64,000 nt of DNA from Vibrio tubiashii ATCC 19109 (GCF_000772105.1 NZ_CP009354.1:2914001-2978000), one strand, 5' to 3'. Positions 1 through 11,216 are shown, counted from the first letter of the stretch. Notes: generated from the sequence alone by a model not told the origin. Made by a program: numbers and translations.

Positions 1-493
1 GCAGAATAGGATCAAGGGCAGAGAAAGGTTCATCGAGCAGCCATATCTTATGCGGTTGAACAAAACAGCGTGCTAACGCAACACGTTGACGCTGACCACC
101 GGAAAGTTGCTCTGGTAATCGATCAAGATAAGCTTCAACCCCGACTTGCTGCGCGGCTTGCTCTACTAGCGCCTGCTGATCGGAAGTGAGCTTTAAGCCA
201 GGGTGCAAGCCAAGCCCTATATTCTGACGCACGGTTAAATGAGCAAATAGGTTATGCTCTTGAAACAGCATAGCGAATGGGCGTTGATGTGGCTCTTTAC
301 CAACAATATTGCTGCCTTCAACCTCAATCGCTCCCTCGGTCGGCTCAATAAAACCCGCTACCAAAGCCAATAATGTCGATTTACCTGCGCCACTTGGCCC
401 CATCAGGGCAACAATCGACTGCGGTGAAATCGAAGTATCAAAGTGAAACAGTTCATTGTGATAGTAGTAATCGACATTACTTAAGGTCAGCAT
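1..493 (-). CDS. thiQ: Thiamine ABC transporter ATP-binding protein ThiQ (partial, 3' end outside window)
   Basis: ATPase subunit that powers thiamine/TPP import through ThiP. Reading the minus strand from ATG at 493 gives about 164 codons with Walker A (GPSGAGKST), the ABC signature (LSGGQRQRVALAR) and Walker B followed by the D-loop (LLDEPFSALDP). The frame is still open at base 1, so only the C-terminal end is missing. The start overlaps the end of thiP by 17 bases, as expected for translational coupling in a thiBPQ operon. The identity rests on the motifs and on the ThiB and ThiP neighbours. Confidence 0.93.
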   Translation of the reverse strand, partial: MLTLSNVDYYYHNELFHFDTSISPQSIVALMGPSGAGKSTLLALVAGFIEPTEGAIEVEGSNIVGKEPHQRPFAMLFQEHNLFAHLTVRQNIGLGLHPGLKLTSDQQALVEQAAQQVGVEAYLDRLPEQLSGGQRQRVALARCFVQPHKIWLLDEPFSALDPIL

Positions 494-2081
494 GATTCAC
501 CTTCGAGTTGGCTTTTAATAAGGTTTCAATGAGCGTGAAACAGCCGACGCTCAAGAACAATAGAGTTACAGAGACTACTGCGGCAGATTCCATTTGGTAA
601 CTACCGAGCAGTTGGAATAGGTAAAGTGGCAAGGTGCGAAATTCCTGACTACCAAACAGTGCAATCGCACTTAAATCACCAATCGCAAACATAAAACTGA
701 TCGCAAAGGCATGAGCCATCGGCTTTTTCAGCGCCTTCCACTCAACCACTTTAAAACGATTCCAACCTTTCATGCCTAAACTGGCACAAACATATTGATA
801 CTGCTGCTCAACATGCAGCATTGGCTGAGAGAGCGTTTTAATCACATATGGCAGACCCATTAACGCGTTCACGGCTACGACAACCACTAGCGCTAAGCTA
901 AATACATCCGTAAATGAGCGCAGCAATAGAAACAGTCCGGTGGAAATCACGAGACCGGGTGTGACAAGAATAATGGTGCCAATCAACTCAATATGATCCG
1001 CACTCTTCTCACGATAGTTAAGGCGCAATCTCCGGCTGGTTAACAAGATGGCAATGCCAGCAATCACCGCTATCACACTTGCCATGGTCGCCACTTTCAC
1101 GGACGCCCATAGCGCCTGCCAAAAGCGCTCATCGGTGAAAACATAAACCGCGTGACTGTTAAGACCACTGAGCAGCACCATCAGTAACGGAGGTAGCACC
1201 AGCAGCATTGAAAAGGCTATCCATCCCCAATCCCAACACTTAGAAACAAACGAGTCTTTAGACAAGTAAATAATCTGAGTCTGCGAGCCAGAGGTGACTG
1301 AAATCGGTTTTGCTAAACGTTGAATGGTCAGCGCCATCACACCACACAGCATCATTTGCCAGATAGCCAATAGCGCGCCAGCTTGGAGATCGAAATCAAA
1401 CTTAATGGCTTGATAGATGGCCAACTCAATCGTGGTTGATTTAGGCCCACCACCGAGTGCCATTACGGTTGCAAAACTGGTAAAGCAGAGCATGAACACC
1501 AAGCCACTGACATGAGGTAATTGCTGTCGTAGACGCGGCCACTCAATCCAGCGAAATTTATCCCTGTGTCCCATGCCAAGATGGGCGCACAGTTTATGCT
1601 GCTCTTGTGGAATAGAGTCTAATGCCTGCAGCAGCAATCGGGTCGCATAAGGAAGATTAAAAAACACATGCGCCAACAAAATCCCATTCAGCCCATATAT
1701 TGAGAACGGCAACTTGCTGTCTAGGCTTTTGAACAATTCAGCAATCAAACCACTATTGCCATAAATGGCAAGAAGGCCAAACACCCCGACTAAGACAGGC
1801 AACACCAGTGTGGTAGCAAACAGTTTGAGTAACAGGGATTTACCCCTAAATCGACGGCGAGATAACGCATGCGCGACTGGGATGGCAAAACCAACACTGA
1901 GCAAAGTAGAGAGAAAAGACTGATAGAAACTGAATTTGGTGACATGTCGATAGTATGGATCACTCCACACCTGACTGATATCTAGCGATGGCGCGTTAAC
2001 CAGTAAAGCACCAAGAGCAGAAACGACAAAGGTCGCGATGAATATCGCGACCCATAAGCCAATTTTTGGGGTATTACGCAA
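477..2081 (-). CDS. thiP: Thiamine/TPP ABC transporter permease ThiP
   Basis: Inner-membrane permease of the thiamine/TPP importer, 534 residues, the usual size for ThiP, which is a fusion of two permease halves. It is strongly hydrophobic with many membrane segments, beginning at about residues 8-28. There are two EAA-type cytoplasmic loops, near residues 160-185 (CAHLGM) and 435-460 (CASLGM), where ThiQ docks. The start is TTG at 2081, ten bases beyond the thiB stop and preceded by AGAGG. No ATG upstream of the first membrane segment is available, so TTG is accepted. It lies between thiB and thiQ and should share their TPP control. Confidence 0.95.
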   Translation of the reverse strand: MRNTPKIGLWVAIFIATFVVSALGALLVNAPSLDISQVWSDPYYRHVTKFSFYQSFLSTLLSVGFAIPVAHALSRRRFRGKSLLLKLFATTLVLPVLVGVFGLLAIYGNSGLIAELFKSLDSKLPFSIYGLNGILLAHVFFNLPYATRLLLQALDSIPQEQHKLCAHLGMGHRDKFRWIEWPRLRQQLPHVSGLVFMLCFTSFATVMALGGGPKSTTIELAIYQAIKFDFDLQAGALLAIWQMMLCGVMALTIQRLAKPISVTSGSQTQIIYLSKDSFVSKCWDWGWIAFSMLLVLPPLLMVLLSGLNSHAVYVFTDERFWQALWASVKVATMASVIAVIAGIAILLTSRRLRLNYREKSADHIELIGTIILVTPGLVISTGLFLLLRSFTDVFSLALVVVVAVNALMGLPYVIKTLSQPMLHVEQQYQYVCASLGMKGWNRFKVVEWKALKKPMAHAFAISFMFAIGDLSAIALFGSQEFRTLPLYLFQLLGSYQMESAAVVSVTLLFLSVGCFTLIETLLKANSKVNHADLK

Positions 2082-2090
2082 AAGAGCCTC

Positions 2091-3098
2091 TTAGAATGTC
2101 AGCGCACTTTGCCATTCGCGAATCCAAGATTTACGATTTTCGGCCACTTCGTCGGCGCTAAAGGTCAGAGCCTTGCTTGGAAGAGTTAGGGTTTCAAAAC
2201 CTTCAGGCAGTGCAACGTCTGTGACTGGGTACATCCAGTTACCTGTTGGCATCGCTGATTGGAACTCATCACTAAGAATAAAGTTCATAAACTCATCGGC
2301 TAGCTTTTGATTTTTAGACGCTTTTACCTTCGCAGCCACTTCCACTTGAGTGTAGTGACCTTCGGTAAAATCAGCGGCTGCATACTTGTTGTCACTTTCG
2401 GCAATCAAGTGATAGGCAGGTGACGTGGTGTAAGAGAGAACCAGATCAGACTCACCTTCGAGGAACATTGAATACGCTTCAGACCAACCTTTAGTCACAG
2501 TTACGGTTTTCTTGGCTAGATTTTGCCAAGCCTGAGTCACGTCATCTCCGTAAACAGACTTCATCCACAGCATCAGACCTTGCCCTGGTGTTGAAGTACG
2601 TGGATCTTGATAGATCACTTTCAGATCATCGCGAGACTCCACCAGCTCTTTCAAGCTTTTTGGTGGGTTAGCTAGCTTCTCTTTGTTGTAAACAAACGCA
2701 AAGTAGCCGAAATCATAAGGAACGAAAGTTTTGTCTGCCCACCCATTTGGCAATGAAACCTTGCTAGTGTCTACGCTATGTTCAGCCAACAAACCTGTCT
2801 TTTTCGCTTCCGCTATTAGGTTGTTGTCTAAGCCTAAAATGATATCCGCTTTGCTGTTGTCACCTTCTAAACGTAGACGGTTAAGGATAGAAACACCATC
2901 ATCCAACGCGACGAAATTAACATCACAACCACAATGCGCTTCAAACGCTTTTTCTACAACAGGACCTGGGCCCCAATCGGCGGCAAAAGAGTCGTAGGTA
3001 TAAACGGTTAAACTGTTTTCTGTGGCTGTCGCTGAGAATGTCGCCAGCGTTGCTAACGCTAGGGTACTAATTGAAATGGTGCTTAGAGTGTTTTTCAC
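2091..3098 (-). CDS. thiB: Thiamine/TPP periplasmic binding protein ThiB (TbpA)
   Basis: Periplasmic solute-binding protein that delivers thiamine and its phosphates to ThiPQ. The 335-residue product has a signal peptide (VKNTLSTIS then a hydrophobic stretch, cleavage near ATA-TEN) followed by LTVYTYDSF, typical of mature ThiB. The frame can be extended back to a TTG at 3161, but that start falls inside the riboswitch. GTG at 3098 has AAGGAGAG just upstream and gives a normal signal peptide, so it is preferred. It is the first gene of thiB-thiP-thiQ and sits directly behind a TPP riboswitch. Confidence 0.95.
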   Translation of the reverse strand: MKNTLSTISISTLALATLATFSATATENSLTVYTYDSFAADWGPGPVVEKAFEAHCGCDVNFVALDDGVSILNRLRLEGDNSKADIILGLDNNLIAEAKKTGLLAEHSVDTSKVSLPNGWADKTFVPYDFGYFAFVYNKEKLANPPKSLKELVESRDDLKVIYQDPRTSTPGQGLMLWMKSVYGDDVTQAWQNLAKKTVTVTKGWSEAYSMFLEGESDLVLSYTTSPAYHLIAESDNKYAAADFTEGHYTQVEVAAKVKASKNQKLADEFMNFILSDEFQSAMPTGNWMYPVTDVALPEGFETLTLPSKALTFSADEVAENRKSWIREWQSALTF

Positions 3099-3155
3099 TG
3101 CTCGCTCTCTCCTTGTCTGAGCGGCACAGGCTTGAGAAGCGGAGTTCAAATCCAA

Positions 3156-3262
3156 ACTCAATTCCTACGCCAGCATTATCTGGTTCAGGTACACGGGTCC
3201 CAAGCGATAGCTCGATCTCAGCTGACGCTAACATAAATTAGGTCAATAGCTCCCCGATGAGT
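3156..3262 (-). promoter_or_regulatory. TPP riboswitch (thi-box) upstream of thiB
   Basis: On the minus strand the hallmark elements occur in order: CGGGGAGC, GCTGAGA (complement near 3216-3222), GGGACCCGT, then CTGAACCAGATAATGC and GGCGTAGGAA. ACTCA at one end can pair with TGAGT at the other to close P1. It sits about 60 bases before the GTG start of thiB, leaving room for a hairpin that hides the AAGGAGAG ribosome binding site. This predicts shutdown of thiBPQ when TPP is plentiful. Confidence 0.95.
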
Positions 3263-3314
3263 AACGGTCGAATTGTAATAGTTATGTGACTCAATAGCTA
3301 GCGCCGTTCACATA

Positions 3315-3941
3315 TCAGCTCTGACGAGAGTCGTAGCCCCAGCGAGGGACCAATCCTTGATCTATTCCTAGATGATCAAGAATACGCGCGACCATAAAAT
3401 CAACCAGATCCTCTATCGATTTGGGTTGATGATAAAAACCTGGCGCAGCAGGCATGATGGTTACGCCCATTTGTGACAACTTGTGCATATTCTCTAGATG
3501 CAGGGTAGAGAATGGGGTCTCACGAACCACTAGCAGCAGTTGGCCGCGCTCTTTCATCACCACGTCTGCAGCACGTTCAATCAGGTTATCAGACATACCG
3601 TGAGCGATCGCCGCAACACTTCCTGCAGAACAAGGACAGACGACCATCTGTTTCGGCGCAGCAGAGCCTGATGCTACCGGAGAGAACCAATCGTCTTTAC
3701 CGCATACAACCAGCTTGTCTGGGTCGCAATTGAGATGCTCAACCAAAGTTTGCTTAGCCGAATCAGGATTAGCTGGCAGTTTAAGGTCATGTTCAGTTGC
3801 AAGCACCACTCTCGCAGCGGATGAAACAAGCAGATAGACTTGGTAATCAGCAGCCAGAAGGCACTCTAAAAGGCGTAAACCATAAGGAGCACCAGAGGCA
3901 CCGGTAAAGGCTAAGGTGATGGCTTTTTGTTGTTTAATCAT
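3315..3941 (-). CDS. ubiX: Flavin prenyltransferase UbiX
   Basis: Makes prenylated FMN, the cofactor of the decarboxylase UbiD in ubiquinone synthesis. The 208-residue protein opens with the flavoprotein signature [13 protein letters not shown] (about residues 12-24) and contains the [14 protein letters not shown] segment and the [16 protein letters not shown] segment typical of UbiX/Pad1. Length is normal. It starts 14 bases after mpl ends and is probably cotranscribed with it. The short gap on its other side leads into the thiB riboswitch. Confidence 0.94.
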   Translation of the reverse strand: MIKQQKAITLAFTGASGAPYGLRLLECLLAADYQVYLLVSSAARVVLATEHDLKLPANPDSAKQTLVEHLNCDPDKLVVCGKDDWFSPVASGSAAPKQMVVCPCSAGSVAAIAHGMSDNLIERAADVVMKERGQLLLVVRETPFSTLHLENMHKLSQMGVTIMPAAPGFYHQPKSIEDLVDFMVARILDHLGIDQGLVPRWGYDSRQS

Positions 3942-3955
3942 ATTAAAAAACTACA

Positions 3956-5308
3956 CTATTGCTCTAGCTTTGCCAGAAGCTTATTGTGAATACCTTCGAA
4001 CCCGCCATTGCTCATAACCAGAATCTGGTCACCTGAACTAGCACTAGCAACAATTTGCTCCACTAGCTCATCGACATTATCTGAGGTTCGCGCAGGTTGA
4101 TCACATTGTTCTGCAATATCTTCCACCGACCAATCAATCGAGTCGGGTTGATATAAGAACACTTGATCGGCTTTTTGTAACGACGCGGCCAACGTATCCT
4201 TGTGTACACCTCGCTTCATTGTAGCGCTGCGCGGTTCGAGTACTGCGATAATTTTGCTATCGCCGACCTTGTTACGTAATCCACCGAGCGTCAGTTCAAT
4301 CGCGGTCGGATGATGGGCAAAATCGTCGTAAACCGTGATGCCATTGACCTCACCTTTGAGCTCCAAGCGGCGTTTGGTATTGATGAATTTGGCTAGAGAT
4401 TCACAAGCTAGGTCTGGGGTGACCCCGACATGACGCGCTGCTGCTATCGCCATCAAAGCGTTATCTACATTGTGATCACCAACTAGGTTCCAACTCACAA
4501 TACCCACTTGCTCACCTTGGAACAGTACTTTGAACTGCGAACCATCAATGTTTATTTTCTCCGCCTGCCAGTCACCTTGCTCACCACTAAACTCGGTTTC
4601 GCTCCAACAGCCGCGCTCAAGTACATCTTGTAGCGCACCATCTTGTTTCGGTGCAAAAATGCGTCCATTGCCCGGCACTGTGCGAACAAGATGATGAAAC
4701 TGACGTTTTATCGCTTCAAGATCGTCAAAGATGTCAGCATGATCGAACTCCAGGTTGTTCATGACCAAGGTGCGAGGGTGGTAGTGGACAAACTTAGAAC
4801 GCTTATCGAAAAAAGCACTGTCATATTCATCAGCTTCAACGACAAAGAACATGCTTTCACCAAGACGGGCTGAGAGACCGAAGTTACCCAGTACACCACC
4901 GACTAAGAAGCCCGGCTTATAGCCACAGTCTTCTAAGATCCACGCCAACATACTGGACGTTGTGGTTTTTCCATGAGTACCAGACACCGCTAATACCCAA
5001 CGGTCATGAAGTAAGAACTCTTGTAACCACTGCGGACCAGAGGTGTAACGCAGGTTATTATTCAGTACATATTCGACACATGGGTTGCCGCGGCTCATCG
5101 CATTACCAATCACCACTAAGTCTGGTGCTGGGTCGAGTTGTGACGGGTCAAAGCCTTCTATAATTTCAATACCTTGAGATTCGAGTAGAGTACTCATGGG
5201 CGGATAAACATTGGCATCACATCCCGTGACTTTATGTCCTAGCTGACGCGCTAATACAGCTGCACCACCCATAAAAGTGCCACAGATCCCCAGTATATGA
5301 ATATGCAT
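3956..5308 (-). CDS. mpl: UDP-N-acetylmuramate:L-alanyl-gamma-D-glutamyl-meso-DAP ligase Mpl
   Basis: Murein-recycling ligase that joins the recovered tripeptide to UDP-MurNAc in the cytoplasm. From ATG at 5308 the product is 450 residues. It has the N-terminal nucleotide-sugar fold (HILGICGTFMGG), the Mur-ligase ATP loop SGTHGKTTT at about residues 109-117, and DDFAHHPTAIELTL in the C-terminal domain. The frame extends 19 codons further upstream, but the family starts at MHIHILG. It is divergent from fbp, as in E. coli where these two genes are neighbours, and is followed by ubiX. Confidence 0.95.
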   Translation of the reverse strand: MHIHILGICGTFMGGAAVLARQLGHKVTGCDANVYPPMSTLLESQGIEIIEGFDPSQLDPAPDLVVIGNAMSRGNPCVEYVLNNNLRYTSGPQWLQEFLLHDRWVLAVSGTHGKTTTSSMLAWILEDCGYKPGFLVGGVLGNFGLSARLGESMFFVVEADEYDSAFFDKRSKFVHYHPRTLVMNNLEFDHADIFDDLEAIKRQFHHLVRTVPGNGRIFAPKQDGALQDVLERGCWSETEFSGEQGDWQAEKINIDGSQFKVLFQGEQVGIVSWNLVGDHNVDNALMAIAAARHVGVTPDLACESLAKFINTKRRLELKGEVNGITVYDDFAHHPTAIELTLGGLRNKVGDSKIIAVLEPRSATMKRGVHKDTLAASLQKADQVFLYQPDSIDWSVEDIAEQCDQPARTSDNVDELVEQIVASASSGDQILVMSNGGFEGIHNKLLAKLEQ

Positions 5309-5582
5309 AGAAAAGCCTTGTTCTAAGCGGAAAATATTGCACTCATTATGGCGACAATACGGCAAAAAGCGAACTACTTTAGACAGAGAATTGACTCACT
5401 GATTACGCTTTGTTCGCTCTCTGAGCTCTCATCGCTGTGAAAACTGTTGAAAGTTTACTAAAAAATTTGAGATCTAAGACAGTTAGTTCATTACCAATAA
5501 AAAGATCTAACTTTTACACTTATCTCGGGTAGTCATAAAAGCTCCGTTAGAGAACGAGACATCCCATTCCCCCTATCTATGA

Positions 5583-6620
<1,038 letters not shown>

Positions 6621-6637
6621 TCTTCAAACGCTGAAAC

Positions 6638-6665
6638 AAAAGAGTCGCTTAATCGCGACTCTTTT
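6638..6665. terminator. Bidirectional intrinsic terminator between fbp and the DUF2799-like lipoprotein gene
   Basis: An 11-bp perfect inverted repeat (AAAAGAGTCGC and its complement) around a 6-base spacer. The A and T runs at its ends make it work on both strands. It separates two convergent genes. Confidence 0.9.
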
Positions 6666-6669
6666 ACGT

Positions 6670-7029
6670 TTAAAAGGCTGAACCAGCGGTTGAGTGGCGC
6701 CCTGACATATAATCTTGCTGGAAGAAAGGGTCGATGCGTTGGCAGATTCCTAAGTAAGGCTTACCTTTAACACCTAGCATATAAGCACTTTGGTTGCAGT
6801 ACTCAACCCTGCCTTGCTCATAGCCATTAGAGTATGCGAGATACAGTTCTTGGCTAAAAACACCACCTTTATCTAGCTCGGCGAGTTTCGTTTCTGACTG
6901 TTTCAAAAAGCCTTGCTCGGCACGTTGTTTACCATAATCTGACCAGTCACCTTCGATATTGCTTAAGGGAGGTGGTTGCGTGGCACATCCGGCTAACATT
7001 AATGCCACTAGAACAAATTGTAATTTCAT
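6670..7029 (-). CDS. Small lipoprotein, DUF2799-like
   Basis: A 119-residue putative lipoprotein. From ATG at 7029 (GGAGAGAG upstream) the signal ends at MLAGC, so Cys15 would be lipidated. The mature part (GDWSDYGKQRAEQGF, then YSNGYEQGRVEYC and GICQRIDPFF) looks like the DUF2799 family of uncharacterised proteobacterial lipoproteins; the family call is from recognition of the motif style only. It follows the YtfP-like gene by 43 bases on the same strand, at the end of the tamA-tamB run. Function unknown. Confidence 0.8.
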   Translation of the reverse strand: MKLQFVLVALMLAGCATQPPPLSNIEGDWSDYGKQRAEQGFLKQSETKLAELDKGGVFSQELYLAYSNGYEQGRVEYCNQSAYMLGVKGKPYLGICQRIDPFFQQDYMSGRHSTAGSAF

Positions 7030-7072
7030 CGCTCTCTCCTTAGTCAAGTTACCCATTCGCTATCGGTAAGTA

Positions 7073-7420
7073 TTACACCTTTTGGCACCAATCACCGGAG
7101 GAAATTAACGACTCTAGTTGGTGTGCTTGCTGATAAATATACATCCAAGCTAAGCCAAAAGGCGTGTCGATTTGCTCGCGACGATAGGTTATTGGCACAT
7201 CTTCCAGTAGGTCTAACTGGCGCAAAGTCGGGTCATCAACCCGATAGACTTCACCATAAATCACGCTATGCCCATCTACTACGGCTGGATAAGCGCCAAG
7301 ATCATAAAGGCTGTAAATGGGTGGCGTCGCATATTTCCCTAACCATTCTGAATGCGTTAACAAGTGATGATTACTTTGCCTCTGACGCAATGTGCCATAA
7401 ACAAATACTAACTGTTGCAT
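7073..7420 (-). CDS. ytfP: Gamma-glutamylcyclotransferase-fold protein, YtfP-like
   Basis: A 115-residue protein with the family opening VFVYGTLRQRQSNHHLL, the core VIYGEVYRVDD and LDLLEDVPITYRR, which supplies the conserved acidic residue of GGCT-like folds. E. coli YtfP has the same size and the same place, directly downstream of tamB, so this is a confident orthologue by family and position. Its substrate is not established. It begins 28 bases after the tamB stop and is likely cotranscribed with tamA-tamB. Confidence 0.87.
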   Translation of the reverse strand: MQQLVFVYGTLRQRQSNHHLLTHSEWLGKYATPPIYSLYDLGAYPAVVDGHSVIYGEVYRVDDPTLRQLDLLEDVPITYRREQIDTPFGLAWMYIYQQAHQLESLISSGDWCQKV

Positions 7421-7448
7421 GACATCGACTCCTTTCGATGTTTACCGA

Positions 7449-10400
7449 CTAATTGAACTCAAATTGATACAGAAGATCAACGGCGTTGGTCGCGCCAGAT
7501 AATGCCTCAACATAGAGGTCTTGCATCAAGCGATAGCGCACGGTGAACTCACCGACAGACTCAAAAATACCAACGCCATACTTAACCTTTAAGCCGGGCA
7601 AAATATAACCACTTACTGTCACTTGAGAATCATTGCCGGACCCTGCGGTATCAACCTGAAGATCTTGTACCCCAAAGGCTTCGCCAATTTCCCCAACAAC
7701 ACGACCACTTTTCGCGAGACTTAAACCGATTAAGGTTGTTGTCATGGCATTACCACCCGTTTCGCCATCAATATCTTGACCACGTAACAAATAAGATAAA
7801 GCGTTCGCCTGCGCCATCGCTGGCTCAGAAAAAATGGTCACTGTCGGCTCACTAACAGGCCCAGTCACTTTTACCCCAGCCGTCACATCATCTTTGGTGT
7901 TATCTGGGTTGCGAATAGCGGTAATTTGCAAGTAAGGCTGATCTACCGGACCATTCATTAGCACCTTACCTTCTTTAATTAACAGGTCTTGGCCAAACGA
8001 GCGGTATGAACCATCAACGATATTGACCTCACCCGTAACAAAAGGCCCTTTGTCTCTCTGGGCTACATTGAGATTACCAACTAACTCCCCCTCTAGACCA
8101 AACGCAGAGAGCTTAAAATCATCGCCAATCTTAATATTGATATTGGATTGCACCGTGAAAGGCACTTGGTTTTTCTTATCAATAGGTTGCAGTTGATCAT
8201 TAAGAATGACCTGATCTTTGGAGACGCTAATCGCACTTGGTGGCAACTCTTCGACCACGACACGTCCCCATGGCAAGGCGATGGTGCCATCGATACGCGC
8301 CAATTTAGGTGAAGCAGAGATGGTCATATCTGGTTGTACTTTGATTTTGACCATAGGCGGCACGTTGACTAGCAACTCCTCGGCAAAAACACGTACATTG
8401 GTACTCCAATCATTCAAGTCCTGCCAATCAGCCTCACCCGCGAGCTCTAGCTTTCCGTCTGGAGTATGAATAGCGGCAGCCAGGGTCGCGTCATAACCAG
8501 TAAAGTTAATGTTTAAACGCCCTGAGTCTACTTCAACAGGAGAGATATCCCCTTTGAGCAAGATATCATCGACAACAAACTGGCCATTTACTTTAGGCTG
8601 CATTGCCGGGCCTGTGATCGCGAGATCGGCGGTAATGTTCGATTTGAGTTTACTGAACTCTCCGACTAGTGGGGCTAAGAAGTCTAAATTGAACGTGGTG
8701 AGCTTCAAACGCCCATCGATTTGCTTGTCGTCACTGAGCACATCAGGAATAGTGGCATTACCAAAAATATCACCATTATCGGTTACATCAAGTAACCACT
8801 CTGCGCTCAGCTTATTGTCTGCAAGTTGCGCCGTCAGTGTCGCGCTCTCCCAACCTAACTCTAGAGGTTGTTCAATCTTTTGAACCACTTCACCTTTGGC
8901 TAATTCGATCTTAGCCTTTACTTGTGGTGGCTGGTTATCACCCCACTTGGCCCACACATTGGCGTCTACTTGCCCTTGGAGTTGCGTTGTCTGAGGAATA
9001 AAAGTTTTGATCTGCTCAAAATCAAACTGACTTAACTCGAGCGCAGCTTCACCGCTTTGTCCAACCTTAATATCTTTCTCTAAACAGAGTGAAGAGTCGG
9101 CTTGCAACCAACAGTGGGCAGCAACAGAAACCTGCTCAGTCGCCATTTCAAAACCTAATGCGGTTGGCTGATTCAGTCGCCATTCACCTTGCTGCGAAGA
9201 GAGTCGCATCCGCTCAAGCTTACCTTGCCAAACGAGTTCAGGTTTATCGGTCAGTGAGCCTGTCAGAGCCAAACTCGTCGACACGATATTCGAATTCACA
9301 TCCAGGTTAAGTTGATGCTTTTGCTGAGAGCCAGTAAAGTTCAAGCTCACGTCATCGATCACTTTGTCTTGATACTTAGCCTGATTAACCTTAAGCACTA
9401 ATTGACCGCTTGGCATTGGCAGTGGTGTGATATTCCCCTTCATACTGAGCTTGCTAATCTGAGCCTGCTGTTGCCAATCAATCCCTTTAGCGACAAGGTT
9501 TAGCCCCACATCTGGCGCTTTTAAATCTCCACGCAGGGCCACTTCACCAGCAACACGTCCTTTTAAGTCTGGTACTGATTTAATTAAGTCTGGCAAGTTG
9601 AGTTCCAGATCCATTCGCCACTGTTTATCTAGCTTCCCGCTGGCTTTAATACTGTTGGGGCCATGAGAAAGCACTAGCTGCGGCGTTTTAACACTGAGCT
9701 CATTGTTGCCAGTCACATCGGCGGTGCTGACGCTACCTGCTATATTCAGCGGGTATTCACGCAGTACACCATCAATATCGAGTTTCGGGACTTCGACTTG
9801 CCAGCCCCCCAGCTCTGTCAAACTGCCGGAGGTTGACACTTGCCCACTGATATCGCCTTCAGCTTCAGGCCACTGTAAGCCGGGCTGAATGTGAGCGAGT
9901 GTCAAATTTGCTGCCCAATTAATCGGCGCTTGCCAATCAGCCATCATATCACCAGAGATCGTTCCTCCCAGCGTGGCAATGTCCACTTGGCTCAATTTGA
10001 TATGGGAGAGATTACCTTTGCCTTGCAGCGAGAGAGAGACATCAGGAAGTTGTCCCCCTTTAAGAACGGTATCTAGATCCAGGCTATAGCCATTAAGAGA
10101 GCCGTGAGCTTGAAGTTTATCTATCGAGGCAAAGTAATCCCCTTTTCCTTTTAACGGCCACTGCAGATCACCTTGGGTGACAGTAAAATCAAAAGGTAGT
10201 TCAGGCTTGAGTGGTTGCAATTCGCCAGCAAGGAAAGCTTTGGCTAACCCTGACAATTGAGCTGAGAGCTGCAACTTCGCCACACTGCCATCCGCTTTAA
10301 GGGAGAGCGTTTGTCCTGCAGCCATCTCTTCTTTGATTGTCGCATCTAGCTGTAAGTCGAGTGGATAATCACCTTGCAGATCAATGTCGGTTTTTAGCTG

Positions 10401-11216
10401 CCCAGTCACCTGCGGCATATCTAATTCAAGCGTCTTGACCACCACTCTAGAATCTTTGGCATTGGCCGCTAAGCCTAAATGATTGACGATGACAGGCGTT
10501 GCTTGATCTAGCTTAAAGTCGTAAACATCAAGGCGCACAAGATCAATTTGCAGCGGCACTACGATATTGGGGAGAACAATCTTTGTTGGTGTTGACGCTT
10601 GATTCTCTGAGGCGGCGGTTTGCTCGTTTTCAGCCGGACTTGCCAATAACTTAACCACTGGTGTTTTAAGTTCGGTGGCATTGAGACGCAGGCGATTGCC
10701 TTGAAATGACGCCCCTGAGATCAATGAGTCCCACGAGATCTGATTACCTAAGATATCCAGCTTGATATCACTTAACGCCAATCGACTTAGCTTGATAGGA
10801 ATTGGGGAGGTAATTTTAGCCGACGATGACGCCTCAGCTTGCTCTTGAGCTGGCGATGAACTTGGCGGTAACTCGGGCATAGAGAATGACAAACCATCAA
10901 TCGCAAGTTCATCGATACAAACACCCGGCTCAGTAAAGCATGTCGCATTGACGGCAAGCGTTAGAAACCTTGCCTGAGTATCGACGTGCAAGTTGTCATC
11001 TTTGAAAACAACATTGCTAAGGGTAAATCGAGGAAAAATCGCGCCTTGACTCGATCCAACTTTAAGCTGAGGAACAAACTTCTCAGCCCCCCACAAAACA
11101 AGGTTCAAACCAGGGTTAGTAAACAATAAGCCGCCCAACGCAACCAACACGCTGAGGAGTAAAATGAATAAAGTGAGTGAAAGCCATTTTGACCACTTAA
11201 TCACAACACGGGTCAT
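7449..11216 (-). CDS. tamB: Translocation and assembly module protein TamB
   Basis: Very long (1255 residues) envelope protein anchored in the inner membrane by one N-terminal segment (about residues 9-30) and spanning the periplasm. With TamA it supports outer-membrane protein assembly; TamB-type bridge proteins are also implicated in phospholipid transport. The body is the repetitive beta-strand pattern of AsmA-like/bridge proteins, and the C-terminal 300 residues hold the conserved TamB domain (VLMNGPVDQPYLQITAIRNPDNT, then the ending VDLLYQFEFN). Its ATG overlaps the tamA stop as ATGA. Confidence 0.95.
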   Translation of the reverse strand: MTRVVIKWSKWLSLTLFILLLSVLVALGGLLFTNPGLNLVLWGAEKFVPQLKVGSSQGAIFPRFTLSNVVFKDDNLHVDTQARFLTLAVNATCFTEPGVCIDELAIDGLSFSMPELPPSSSPAQEQAEASSSAKITSPIPIKLSRLALSDIKLDILGNQISWDSLISGASFQGNRLRLNATELKTPVVKLLASPAENEQTAASENQASTPTKIVLPNIVVPLQIDLVRLDVYDFKLDQATPVIVNHLGLAANAKDSRVVVKTLELDMPQVTGQLKTDIDLQGDYPLDLQLDATIKEEMAAGQTLSLKADGSVAKLQLSAQLSGLAKAFLAGELQPLKPELPFDFTVTQGDLQWPLKGKGDYFASIDKLQAHGSLNGYSLDLDTVLKGGQLPDVSLSLQGKGNLSHIKLSQVDIATLGGTISGDMMADWQAPINWAANLTLAHIQPGLQWPEAEGDISGQVSTSGSLTELGGWQVEVPKLDIDGVLREYPLNIAGSVSTADVTGNNELSVKTPQLVLSHGPNSIKASGKLDKQWRMDLELNLPDLIKSVPDLKGRVAGEVALRGDLKAPDVGLNLVAKGIDWQQQAQISKLSMKGNITPLPMPSGQLVLKVNQAKYQDKVIDDVSLNFTGSQQKHQLNLDVNSNIVSTSLALTGSLTDKPELVWQGKLERMRLSSQQGEWRLNQPTALGFEMATEQVSVAAHCWLQADSSLCLEKDIKVGQSGEAALELSQFDFEQIKTFIPQTTQLQGQVDANVWAKWGDNQPPQVKAKIELAKGEVVQKIEQPLELGWESATLTAQLADNKLSAEWLLDVTDNGDIFGNATIPDVLSDDKQIDGRLKLTTFNLDFLAPLVGEFSKLKSNITADLAITGPAMQPKVNGQFVVDDILLKGDISPVEVDSGRLNINFTGYDATLAAAIHTPDGKLELAGEADWQDLNDWSTNVRVFAEELLVNVPPMVKIKVQPDMTISASPKLARIDGTIALPWGRVVVEELPPSAISVSKDQVILNDQLQPIDKKNQVPFTVQSNINIKIGDDFKLSAFGLEGELVGNLNVAQRDKGPFVTGEVNIVDGSYRSFGQDLLIKEGKVLMNGPVDQPYLQITAIRNPDNTKDDVTAGVKVTGPVSEPTVTIFSEPAMAQANALSYLLRGQDIDGETGGNAMTTTLIGLSLAKSGRVVGEIGEAFGVQDLQVDTAGSGNDSQVTVSGYILPGLKVKYGVGIFESVGEFTVRYRLMQDLYVEALSGATNAVDLLYQFEFN

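Noticed and set aside
3099..3161. N-terminal extension of ThiB from a TTG
   Set aside because: The extension runs into the TPP riboswitch and would place residues before the signal peptide. GTG at 3098 has a good ribosome binding site.
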